Source of the DNA: Pelomonas asaccharophilus_A
GTDB lineage: Bacteria > Pseudomonadota > Gammaproteobacteria > Burkholderiales > Burkholderiaceae_C
Direction of reading: 5' to 3'
Assembly: GCF_031458115.1 (NCBI RefSeq)
Contig: NZ_JAVDXV010000009.1
Coordinates: 248,001-312,000, forward strand
DNA: 64,000 bases
The notes under the pieces were generated by a model that worked only from the letters and a program-made list of their open reading frames with translations, searched no databases and was not told where the DNA came from. Each line of letters begins with the position of its first letter. Within the stretch, counting starts at the first letter, position 1. Below are positions 42,460 through 49,422 of this stretch, one piece after another. The translations under genes and the position numbers were made by a program.

Positions 42460-42969
42460 TCACTGCAACCAGTCGCAATCCAGCTTGAAGCGCTTTTTCA
42501 TCGCCTGTGCGTCTTGCTTCGACTCCTTCGTGAGCAACGCGCACAGCGTGAAGTTGCCAACCATCTTGCGTTGGACCTTGTCGATGTAGGTCCAGTCCAC
42601 AACACGCGAGCGAGGAAACCGGTACCTCTGACCGAACTTCACGGTATTGACCATCCTGGGCTCGTTTCCGATCTCGCCCTCGAACGCACCATCCTTCTCA
42701 GTGAAGTTGTTCACCCAGAAGTACTCCGTGTCCTTGCCTTGGCTTATGGCCACTTTAAGAGCGAAGGACGTGTGATCAGCGGAAGGGACCTTGGCCTTCT
42801 GAAGAAATTCATCCAAGGTCGCCGCCGCCTTATCAAAGGCCTTCTGCATGGCTGGTTCCTGGTCACGCATAAAGACGAGTTCATCGTCTTTGGCCGCGCG
42901 CTCGACGGCGGACTGCGAGTGCGCGGCTGCGCAGACAGCAGTAAGCGCTATGAGGCAAATGTTTCGCAT
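42460..42969 (-). CDS. exported DUF2314 (YegJ-like) protein (cassette gene)
   Basis: The 169-residue protein has a signal peptide (MRNICLIALTAVCAAAHSQS) and a DUF2314 domain (DELVFMRDQEPAMQKAFDKAAATLDEFL, KVAISQGKDTEYFWVNNFTEKDGAFEGEIGNEPRMV, GQRYRFPRSRVVDWTYI). GC counted by eye is about 55% over 42541-42600, well below the genome level. attC-like sites flank it. The likely role is unknown; the protein would be periplasmic. Confidence 0.85.
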   Translation of the reverse strand: MRNICLIALTAVCAAAHSQSAVERAAKDDELVFMRDQEPAMQKAFDKAAATLDEFLQKAKVPSADHTSFALKVAISQGKDTEYFWVNNFTEKDGAFEGEIGNEPRMVNTVKFGQRYRFPRSRVVDWTYIDKVQRKMVGNFTLCALLTKESKQDAQAMKKRFKLDCDWLQ

Positions 42970-42990
42970 GCTGGCAGTGGGTGTGGTGAA

Positions 42991-43059
42991 GACTAACGTT
43001 TGAATTCAGCGGACCAGCCAGCGCAGCTGGCGCAGGTCCGCTGCAATGAATGGCTAGAC
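42991..43059 (-). repeat. attC-like recombination site B
   Basis: On the minus strand the order is R'' GTCTAGC (43059-43053), L'' CAGCGGACC (43043-43035), an inner stem GCCAGC/GCTGGC, L' GGTCCGCTG (43015-43007) and R' GTTAGTC (42997-42991). L''/L' pair at 9 of 9 bases. An extra G on the L'' side (43044) sits outside the helix, a hallmark of attC. R''/R' pair at six of seven positions, counting one wobble. Confidence 0.6.
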
Positions 43060-43071
43060 CTTGCCTGAGGG

Positions 43072-43371
43072 TCAGAAGCCATTGGCATATCGATCCAATG
43101 CCGAATAGATCCAGTTTTCCATGTCGCCCTCGGACTCAGTCTCATAAGACTCAAGCGGATCGTCCCAATCTCCATTCCTAATCACAAAGCCGCGAAACAC
43201 ATGGATGTAGAAGCCCACATCGATGATTGGGCCATCCGAGTAGACATGAGCAAGCTGAAGAATGTCTTCTGTCTTTTCAGCCTGCTTCAGCCAGTCCACT
43301 TTATTGGCAAATCCATACGGATCGAATTCAACATGCCACTGATTGATCGCGGCAGGCAAGCGGTGATTCAT
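43072..43371 (-). CDS. hypothetical protein (cassette gene)
   Basis: I do not recognise this 99-residue acidic soluble protein (INQWHVEFDPYGFANKVDWL, DGPIIDVGFYIHVFRGFVI, DPLESYETESEGDMENW). GC is about 49% over 43081-43200, the lowest in the window, so it is likely acquired. The ATG lies 7 nt after the R' core GTTAGAC of attC-like site A, the usual cassette layout. Its length and charge would suit an immunity-like or regulatory protein, but nothing proves that. Confidence 0.7.
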   Translation of the reverse strand: MNHRLPAAINQWHVEFDPYGFANKVDWLKQAEKTEDILQLAHVYSDGPIIDVGFYIHVFRGFVIRNGDWDDPLESYETESEGDMENWIYSALDRYANGF

Positions 43372-43378
43372 CTGCGAG

Positions 43379-43497
43379 GTCTAACGTGTTTTCGGGAGAC
43401 AGTCAGCGCCGCTTATGCAGTCGCCCTGCGCCCCTCGATTGATCGTCGACAAGCATTTGATTCATCAACACTTTCTCCGAAAGTTGCCGGGCTAAAC
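43379..43497 (-). repeat. attC-like recombination site A
   Basis: On the minus strand R'' is GTTTAGC (43497-43491) and R' is GTTAGAC (43385-43379), which fits the GTTRRRY core exactly. All seven positions pair if two G-T wobbles are allowed. L'' TTTCGGAGA (43482-43474) and L' TCTCCCGAAA (43399-43390) pair at nine positions with one extra-helical base. The loop between them is long (74 nt). The 125 bp on to 43621 hold no gene I can support. Confidence 0.6.
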
Positions 43498-43621
43498 GGT
43501 CATTAAATTCTCGACAAAAGCGGCACGCGCTTACAGCTTTCCAGCGAGGACGCTGATGATGCCAGCACGGTCACCGCAAGAGACGTTTCGAACGGGCCTG
43601 GCTGTTTGAGCTGACCGGGCG

Positions 43622-44101
43622 TCACAGCGCCTTCCGATACACCCCCAGCGGCTGCCCGGCGTGCATCACTCGCTCCAGCAACTCCCACCCCTGCCGCTGC
43701 AGCAGCGATTCGGACGTGCTCGTGCCGCAGTACAGAAACGCATGGCCGCGCCGCCGCGCTTCGTCCACCAGGCCTTGCAGCAACAACGCACCGATGCCGC
43801 CACGCCGCTGGCCGGGCTCCACCAGCCCAGCGGCCGCCCAGGGCGTGAGGTGAGCATGGCTGGCGATGGACTGGGCCTTCAGCGCCGCGATGCCGCAGAC
43901 CACCCCGTCTCGCAGCGCCACCAGTGCGAATGGCAAGCCATTGCCCGAACCCGCAAAAGCCCGCAGGTCATGTGCGGCATCACCCTCGCCGCCGGGGCCG
44001 TAGTAGTCGGGCCATTCCTGCTCGAACCAGCGCCGCAGCAGGGGCAAGGCGTCGGGGTGTGCCGACAGCGGCGCTATCCGCACCGGGTTTGCCACCGTCA
44101 T
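43622..44101 (-). CDS. GNAT family N-acetyltransferase
   Basis: The 159-residue protein has the GNAT core with the acetyl-CoA loop QRRGGIGALLLQGLVDEARRRG (about residues 103-125) and GTSTSESLLQRQGWELLERV near the end. It probably acetylates a small molecule or protein terminus. The ATG at 44101 overlaps the methyltransferase stop by 4 bp, so it is the last gene of the protease operon. GC is at genome level, unlike the cassettes next to it. Confidence 0.87.
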   Translation of the reverse strand: MTVANPVRIAPLSAHPDALPLLRRWFEQEWPDYYGPGGEGDAAHDLRAFAGSGNGLPFALVALRDGVVCGIAALKAQSIASHAHLTPWAAAGLVEPGQRRGGIGALLLQGLVDEARRRGHAFLYCGTSTSESLLQRQGWELLERVMHAGQPLGVYRKAL

Positions 44102-44493
44102 GCCGCACCTCCGGGCGCGTCGTACTCGACGAACACCCGGCCACCCGGCGCGAGCCAGCGCTCGGCCAGTTCCCGCGCCCGCTCCGGTTCGTCTTGGAAC
44201 AACCGCACGCGCATCGCGAACACCTTGTCGAACCTGGCACGGCCCAACTCGGCGGCCTCCATCCCGGCATGGACGAAGAGCGCCCGCCCATCGTCGACAA
44301 AAGCGGCATTGCGCTTGGCTGCCGCCGCGATCATCTTGGCGGAGCGGTCCAGGGCCACATAGCTCCCGGTCGTCAACGCCGCGCACACCAGCCCCGCCGC
44401 CACGCCGTGGCCACAGCCGATTTCCAGCACCCGATCGGTGGGCTGGATGTTCATCGCGGCGACGAAGCGTTCAATGCGGTCAGACGGCTTCAA
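44098..44493 (-). CDS. SAM-dependent methyltransferase
   Basis: The class I methyltransferase has the SAM motif VLEIGCGHGVAAGLV followed by VALDRSAKMIAAA, KVFAMRVRLFQDEPERA and LAPGGRVFVEYDAP. It is short (131 residues from TTG 44493). That TTG has AAGGAG four bases before it, inside the end of the protease gene. ATG 44454 is a shorter option and would cut into the fold; the ATG at 44568 would overlap the protease gene by 89 bp. It is coupled to its neighbours on both sides. Confidence 0.8.
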   Translation of the reverse strand: MKPSDRIERFVAAMNIQPTDRVLEIGCGHGVAAGLVCAALTTGSYVALDRSAKMIAAAAKRNAAFVDDGRALFVHAGMEAAELGRARFDKVFAMRVRLFQDEPERARELAERWLAPGGRVFVEYDAPGGAA

Positions 44494-46402
44494 GGCACTC
44501 CTTGGCAACGCGAGCGGCGAGTGTCGCTTCCTGCCGGAAGGCCGCCAACCGCTCGTCGTAAGGGTCAAGCTCGTCCTCCGACCGGCCCAGCGCCAGGCCA
44601 GTGACGGCGGCGAAGCGCGCGGGCGTGATCTGGCCGTGGGCCAGAAGTTCGTCCACCACCGCCAGCAAGGCGTCGCGGTGCGTGTCGAGCAGATGCGTCG
44701 CTCGCTCGTGCTCGGCCCGCAGCAAGGCCTCGATGGGGGCGTTGCTCGCCTCCACGTCGGTGCAGAAGTTGTCCTCGCTGTTGGTGGTCACGTCGCAGCG
44801 GCTCACGCGCTCGCCGTGGCCCAGGTGCCGCAGCATGCGGGCCGCGGATTCCGTGGCCTTGCGCAGATCGCTCTCGGCGCCGCTGGAGCTCATGCCGGGC
44901 CCGAACACCAGCCGCTCGGCGGCGCGGCCGGCGAGGCTGGTGCAGATGGAGTCCAGCAGGTTCTGGCGCGACCAGACCTTGCGCGAGGTGTAGGCGTTGT
45001 AGCCGCCCTCGAAGCTGGCGACATGGATCTTGATCTCGGTGGGCGCACGGCAGAACAGCAGCGCGTGCACCAGCCCGTGGCCGGCCTCGTGCACGGCCAG
45101 CAGCGCGCGGAAGTCGGCGTTGTTGCGCTGGCGCAGGCGGCTGATCTCGAACGGCGCGGCGATGGCCTGAGATTGCTCGCGCCAATGCGCCGTCAGGCTG
45201 CGGCCGTCGGCCGTGAGGCGCACCGTATCGCCATGCACCGCGCCATGCTCCAGCGCCCACAGCGCGGCCTTGGCCAGGCCGGCACCGAGGATGGCATGCA
45301 GCGACGAGAACAGCGGCCGCGTGCCCTGGGCCGGAAACACGGCGTTGGCGTAGATCTGCTCCCGCAGGCTGGCGGCCAGCTCGAAGCGCAGGCCGCAGCG
45401 CGCCTCGGTCTCGCCGGCGTAGCGCTCGCAGCCCTGCGCGATCAACTGCTCATAGGCGCGGCGCGACAGCGACGGGTAGACGATGTGCTCGTTGCCCAGT
45501 CTCGCCACCTGCTCGGGCTTGAAGCGCTTGTTCAGCGCCTGCTTCACGTCGATGACGCTCAGCTTGCCCGTCAGCGCGTGGAAGGTGTCGGCGTCGCTGT
45601 CGCAGTCATCCACGCTGGTGGCGAGGTCCTCGTACATCTCGTCGAGGTTGCCGCAGACGAAGACGAGCAGGCGGCTGTAGTCGGTGTCCCAGCGTTGCTG
45701 GCCGCTTTCGCGGAACTCGCGCAGGCGCTGCTGGATCTGCTCGGGCGTCCAGGCCATGATCTCCAGCAGCGGCTCGTCGAGCTTGAGGTTGCGCTGCAGC
45801 TCGCGGGCCTCCCAGCTGCGCAGCTTGAACTGGCGCTTGACCTCGTCAGCATCGGCGCGTTCGGCATCGAAGGCGGCCTCGGCGATGGACGATTCGATGT
45901 CGCCCAGCAGCGAGAGCGCCGGCGGCAAGCGGCCATCGGACAGCAGCCCCCAGACGTCCTGGTAGCGCTCGACGCGCAGCTCGCCCCGCTTCTGGTCGAT
46001 GGTGCGAAAGCGCTGGAACTCGTCCAGCGCCAGGATGCCCGGCTCGCCCTCGCGCACACCGCTCTGCGCCAGCATGCCGGAGATACTCTGCGCGCCGCGC
46101 CAGCCCGCGCCGTTGGAGAAGCCGTCCATCTGCACTTCCACGAAGCGGTCGTAGAAGCCCAGCAGCTGCGCCAGGCGGCGCACCAGTTGCGTCTTGCCGG
46201 TGCCGGTCAGACCCCACAGGCAGACGATGACGGGCCGCGTCACCAGCTCGGGCATCAGCACCCAGGCACGCACCGAGTCGATGACCCGGTCGATGATGGC
46301 GTCGATGCCGAACAGCTCGGTCTTGAGCTGGGCGGCGATCTGTTGCAGCTGCTGGTTCTTCAGCGCCAGCTGCGCGCGCAGTTCGTCGTGGGAATCACTC
46401 AT
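44480..46402 (-). CDS. soluble AAA+ ATPase fused to an M41 (FtsH-type) protease domain
   Basis: The 640-residue protein has Walker A GLTGTGKT (residues 64-71), Walker B LALDEF (Asp127, Glu128) and a second half with the zinc protease site HEAGH (His438, Glu439, His442). The third ligand is probably Asp512 in SSGAESDLRKATESAARM, as in FtsH. The N-terminal membrane spans of FtsH are absent, so it should be cytoplasmic. A long insert (about 140-330) separates the ATPase motifs from the second half. The ATG at 46402 has AGGA upstream and overlaps the preceding small gene by 8 bp. It probably unfolds and degrades specific proteins; substrates are unknown. Confidence 0.85.
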   Translation of the reverse strand: MSDSHDELRAQLALKNQQLQQIAAQLKTELFGIDAIIDRVIDSVRAWVLMPELVTRPVIVCLWGLTGTGKTQLVRRLAQLLGFYDRFVEVQMDGFSNGAGWRGAQSISGMLAQSGVREGEPGILALDEFQRFRTIDQKRGELRVERYQDVWGLLSDGRLPPALSLLGDIESSIAEAAFDAERADADEVKRQFKLRSWEARELQRNLKLDEPLLEIMAWTPEQIQQRLREFRESGQQRWDTDYSRLLVFVCGNLDEMYEDLATSVDDCDSDADTFHALTGKLSVIDVKQALNKRFKPEQVARLGNEHIVYPSLSRRAYEQLIAQGCERYAGETEARCGLRFELAASLREQIYANAVFPAQGTRPLFSSLHAILGAGLAKAALWALEHGAVHGDTVRLTADGRSLTAHWREQSQAIAAPFEISRLRQRNNADFRALLAVHEAGHGLVHALLFCRAPTEIKIHVASFEGGYNAYTSRKVWSRQNLLDSICTSLAGRAAERLVFGPGMSSSGAESDLRKATESAARMLRHLGHGERVSRCDVTTNSEDNFCTDVEASNAPIEALLRAEHERATHLLDTHRDALLAVVDELLAHGQITPARFAAVTGLALGRSEDELDPYDERLAAFRQEATLAARVAKECLEAV

Positions 46403-46637
46403 CCCAATCCTTTCTTCGCAGCAGCGCCTGTAGCGCCACGCGGTCGGCGCGGCGCTGGGCACCGCGGCTTTGGATGTGTTGGCCGGCGCCGCGCAGGCCA
46501 CGTGCGCTGAGCGCGCGGGCCACGGGGTCGCGTGCGCCGGGGCTCGTTTCGAGCACCAGCGTCATCGGCTGTTTCATGCGGCGCAAGGCCTTGACCCGGC
46601 CTTCTTGCAAGGCACGGGAACGGAGTTGGTCACTCAT
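46395..46637 (-). CDS. small basic protein, first gene of the protease operon
   Basis: The 80-residue protein is rich in Arg (MSDQLRSRALQEGRVKALRRM, HIQSRGAQRRADRVALQALLRRKDWDE). No family is recognised. It begins 14 nt after an intrinsic terminator and overlaps the protease gene by 8 bp. By position it could be an adaptor, substrate or regulator of the protease; this is a guess. The ribosome site (CGGAAACCG) is weak. Confidence 0.65.
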   Translation of the reverse strand: MSDQLRSRALQEGRVKALRRMKQPMTLVLETSPGARDPVARALSARGLRGAGQHIQSRGAQRRADRVALQALLRRKDWDE

Positions 46638-46651
46638 TCGGTTTCCGAAAA

Positions 46652-46687
46652 GCAAAAGCCCCGGCTCAAAGGGCAGCGGGGCTTTGC
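46652..46687 (-). terminator. intrinsic terminator (attenuator) before the protease operon
   Basis: On the minus strand CGGGGCTTTGC-type arms (46687-46677 with 46663-46652, one extra base) form a strong stem around a 13-base loop. It is followed by a U-rich tail (UUUUGCUUUU). It lies in the leader of the operon, not after a gene. The segment AGCCGGGGCT in its 3' arm (46666-46657) is also complementary, 10 of 10, to the loop of the upstream hairpin at 46733-46742. Confidence 0.75.
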
Positions 46688-46723
46688 TTTCGCCGCGCGG
46701 TCTGAGGCCGTATCTGGGAACAG

Positions 46724-46754
46724 ACACGGTTCAGCCGGGGCTCGGGAACCGTGT
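46724..46754 (-). promoter_or_regulatory. leader hairpin with antiterminator-like loop
   Basis: ACACGGTT and AACCGTGT form an 8-bp stem that begins at the base next to the stop codon of the leader ORF. Its loop carries AGCCCCGGCT (minus strand), which can pair fully with the 3' arm of the downstream terminator. The two pairings exclude each other. Confidence 0.65.
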
Positions 46755-46787
46755 TCAGTCGATGGTCGAGATGAACAGGGAGGACAT
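46755..46787 (-). CDS. leader peptide ORF of 10 codons
   Basis: ATG at 46787 follows GGAG with a 9-nt gap and encodes MSSLFISTID before a TGA. The peptide has no run of one amino acid that would point to a classical amino-acid attenuator. Its place before mutually exclusive hairpins suggests a ribosome-controlled leader. I do not recognise the peptide. Confidence 0.5.
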   Translation of the reverse strand: MSSLFISTID

Positions 46788-46997
46788 GGCAGGGATCTCC
46801 AATTGCGGGCGCTGTCGTGGGCGCCTTCAGCAAGGGCGCGAATGATGGGCACCCGTGCCGCAAAGCGCAAGCACCGCATGCGTGCTTCGTTGCGGCTCGC
46901 CAACGCCGCGTTAGCACATCCCGCAGCAACCGCACGCTGCGCAGGGATGCCCATCAGGGCTTAGCCTGCGCGCCATCCTTCGTTCCCCTTGCGCTCC

Positions 46998-48074
46998 ATG
47001 ACCACCCTGTTCGACCCCGTCCGTTTCGGCGACATCCAGCTGGCCAACCGCGTCGTCATGGCGCCGCTGACGCGCAACCGCTCGCCCAACCAGACGCCGC
47101 ACGCGCTGACCGTCGAGTACTACCGCCAGCGCGCCAGTGCCGGCCTGCTGATCACCGAGGCCACGCAGATCCGCCCCGATGGCCAGGGCTATTTCGACAC
47201 CCCGGGCATCCACTCGCCCGAGCAGATCGCCGGCTGGAAGCAGGTGACCGACGCGGTGCATGCCGAGGGCGGCAGGATCGTCGTGCAGCTGTGGCATGTG
47301 GGCCGCATCTCGGTGAACAGCCTGCAGCCGGGCGGGCAGCAGCCGGTGTCGTCCACGGCCCGCGCGGCCAAGAGCCGCACGTACGCGGCGCATGGCGAGC
47401 TGGTGCCCACGAGCGAGCCGCGCGCGCTGCGCACCGACGAGATTCCGCAGCTGATTGCCGACTATGTGCAGGCCGCAAAGAACGCCATCGCCGCCGGCTT
47501 TGACGGCGTGGAGGTGCATGGCGCCAACGGCTATCTGCTGGAGCAGTTCCTGCGCGACAGCGCCAACGACCGCACGGACGAATACGGCGGCTCCATCGCC
47601 AACCGCGCACGGCTGCTGATCGAGGTGATGACCGCCATCGCCAACACCATCGGCCCGGGCCGCACGGCGCTGCGCCTGAGCCCTGTCACGCCGGCCAACG
47701 ACATCGGTCAGGACAGCGATCCGCAGGCCCTGTTCAACTACGTGGCCGACCAGCTCGCCCCGTTGAAGCTGGCGTTCCTGGAGGTGGTGGAAGGCGCCAC
47801 CGGCGGCCCGCGCGACAACGCGCCCTTCGACTACGCCGAGCTGCGCCGCCGGTTCAAAGGCCCCTACATCGCCAACAACGGCTATGACCGCGCGATGGCA
47901 CTGGACGCCGTCGCCAGCAACAAGGCCGACGCGGTGGCCATCGGCCGGCCCTTCATCAGCAACCCCGACCTGGTGGACCGCATGCGCGACAACCTGCCGT
48001 GGGCCGCGCCGCAGAAGGAGACCTTCTACGGCGGCGGTGCCGAGGGCTACACGGACTATCCGACCGCGGCCTGA
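46998..48074 (+). CDS. old yellow enzyme / N-ethylmaleimide reductase-like
   Basis: The 358-residue FMN-dependent ene-reductase has TLFDPVRFGDIQLANRVVMAPLTRNRS at the start, VVQLWHVGRIS, the catalytic HGAN (GFDGVEVHGANGYLLEQFL), DEYGGSIANRARLL, and the phosphate-binding end (IANNGYDRAMALDAV, DAVAIGRPFISNPDL). It reduces activated C=C bonds of electrophiles with NAD(P)H and is closest to the NemA type. ATG 46998 is used; TTG 46989 is also in frame. It is divergent from the protease operon. Confidence 0.93.
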   Translation: MTTLFDPVRFGDIQLANRVVMAPLTRNRSPNQTPHALTVEYYRQRASAGLLITEATQIRPDGQGYFDTPGIHSPEQIAGWKQVTDAVHAEGGRIVVQLWHVGRISVNSLQPGGQQPVSSTARAAKSRTYAAHGELVPTSEPRALRTDEIPQLIADYVQAAKNAIAAGFDGVEVHGANGYLLEQFLRDSANDRTDEYGGSIANRARLLIEVMTAIANTIGPGRTALRLSPVTPANDIGQDSDPQALFNYVADQLAPLKLAFLEVVEGATGGPRDNAPFDYAELRRRFKGPYIANNGYDRAMALDAVASNKADAVAIGRPFISNPDLVDRMRDNLPWAAPQKETFYGGGAEGYTDYPTAA

Positions 48075-49202
48075 TCAAGACTGGAAGGCACCGGGGCTGC
48101 GCGCGGGACCGCTGAGCGCAACGGTGCCACGCGAATGCCGGTACTCGCGCGACGGGCTGAGCTTCAGCCCTTCGGCCTCACCCATGTCCTGCGCCTTGCC
48201 GCGCAGCGGGGAGCCGGGCTTGAGGCGGAAGTCCTCGCGCGACGCGCGCACGAACTCGTCCCAGTCGGCCGTGAAGTTGGCGCGCCGCGTCCAGTGGCCG
48301 TCCGCTGCCAGCTTGGGCGTGCCCACCAGCAGGTTGTTGGCCAGCATGACCTCGGCCTGTGGCGGCGTCACGCGCAGCCAGATGCCGCCGCTGGGCTTCT
48401 GGTCCACCAGCGTGTTGTTCACGAGGTAGAGCGCCTGCCTGGGCCATTTGGCGCCCTCCACGCCGAACGAGATCACATGCGGGTTCTCCGTCGTGGAGCT
48501 TTGCATGATGAGGTTGCCCATGACGACCGCCACGCCGCCGTTGGGGAACTCCAGCTCGTAGCTGGCGCGGCCGCCGATCTCGTCGGTCAGCCGGTTGTAG
48601 AGGATGTGGTTGACGGCGGCGCGGCTCTTCAGCAGATGGCCCAGCAGCCCGTGGTGGAAATAGCTGCCCGTGACGGCCAGGCGCTTGATCGCGCCCACGT
48701 AGAGGTTGTGCGTCGCGCCTTTGCGCAGCGGGATGGGGCCGAAGTCGCAGTCCACGATGTCCAGCTCCACGCTCTCGTCGTTGGACGTCAGCACGCCGTT
48801 CTCGTTGTCGCGGAAGCCGCAGTCCACCAAGGTCAGCGAGCCCGCCTCCAAGCGGATGCCGGCGCCGTTGCGGTCGGGCACCGTGCAGCCGATGAAGTCG
48901 AAGCCCTCGATGCGCATGCGTTGCCCGCGCGTGACGAACAAGGCCTTCCCTTGCGCATGGGCCCCGGCCGCGATGAGCTGCACCCGGCCGCCGACGGCGC
49001 GCAGCGTCAGGTCTTGCTGTGTCCATACGGCGACGTCGGCGACGTATTCGCCGGCGTCCACCTCGATGAGCATGCCGTCCTTGGCCTGGCGGGCTGCCGC
49101 GGCCAGCGACTTGACCGCATGGCTGGGCCCCACCTTCAACACCGGTCCGGCATGGGCCGCCAGCGGCAGCAAGCCGGCGAGCAGAAGCGACCGTCGTTTC
49201 AT
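48075..49202 (-). CDS. exported right-handed beta-helix protein
   Basis: The 375-residue protein has a signal peptide (MKRRSLLLAGLLPLAAHA). The body has the repeating beta-helix pattern (IEVDAGEYVADVAVWTQQDLTLRAVGG, RIEGFDFIGCTVPDRNGAGIRLEAGSLTLVDCGFRDNENGVLTSND, VTGSYFHHGLLGHLLKSRA, YLVNNTLVDQ). It resembles pectate-lyase-fold glycan enzymes or NosD-like proteins, without a catalytic set I can name. It is periplasmic or secreted. Repeat copy D and the MOSC gene lie upstream on the same strand. A longer frame to 49313 runs through the repeat and is rejected. Confidence 0.8.
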   Translation of the reverse strand: MKRRSLLLAGLLPLAAHAGPVLKVGPSHAVKSLAAAARQAKDGMLIEVDAGEYVADVAVWTQQDLTLRAVGGRVQLIAAGAHAQGKALFVTRGQRMRIEGFDFIGCTVPDRNGAGIRLEAGSLTLVDCGFRDNENGVLTSNDESVELDIVDCDFGPIPLRKGATHNLYVGAIKRLAVTGSYFHHGLLGHLLKSRAAVNHILYNRLTDEIGGRASYELEFPNGGVAVVMGNLIMQSSTTENPHVISFGVEGAKWPRQALYLVNNTLVDQKPSGGIWLRVTPPQAEVMLANNLLVGTPKLAADGHWTRRANFTADWDEFVRASREDFRLKPGSPLRGKAQDMGEAEGLKLSPSREYRHSRGTVALSGPARSPGAFQS

Positions 49203-49211
49203 CGGCCTTGC

Positions 49212-49422
49212 GGGCCGAGCGCCGGGCCGCTCCCAAGCCGGCCCGCCCTGGCGATGTGCTCGCGGCTCGATGCCGCGGGCATCGCCGTCCCCTCGGGGGC
49301 TGAGGCCGGACACGCCAAGTCCTGTGGACTTGTCGTGCCTGCCGAAGCGCTGCGGCCACCGGTCGCAGCGCGGTCCCGACCAGGCACACCCGCGTTCAGC
49401 GCGGCGGGGTTGGGCGAGGGGC
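49212..49422 (-). repeat. intergenic repeat family, copy D (long form)
   Basis: On the minus strand the copy begins GCCCCTCG immediately after the MOSC stop and ends 10 bp before the beta-helix ATG, so it fills the whole intercistronic gap. The covarying hairpin is at 49250-49286. A segment of about 75 bp (49300-49374) is present only in this copy and contains two perfect hairpins. Confidence 0.82.

Larger units (their letters stand above)
46638..46997. other. gene-free region between divergent operons
   Basis: From right to left it holds the promoter area of the old yellow enzyme gene (plus strand, about 46900-46997), the presumed promoter of the protease operon (minus strand, about 46800-46900), then the 10-codon leader ORF, its hairpin and the terminator listed separately. 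Confidence 0.6.

Noticed and set aside
43498..43621. attI site or integrase remnant upstream of the cassette array
   Set aside because: No integrase-like frame or attI-like core is visible; the 43503-43688 frame is not protein-like and overlaps the GNAT gene.
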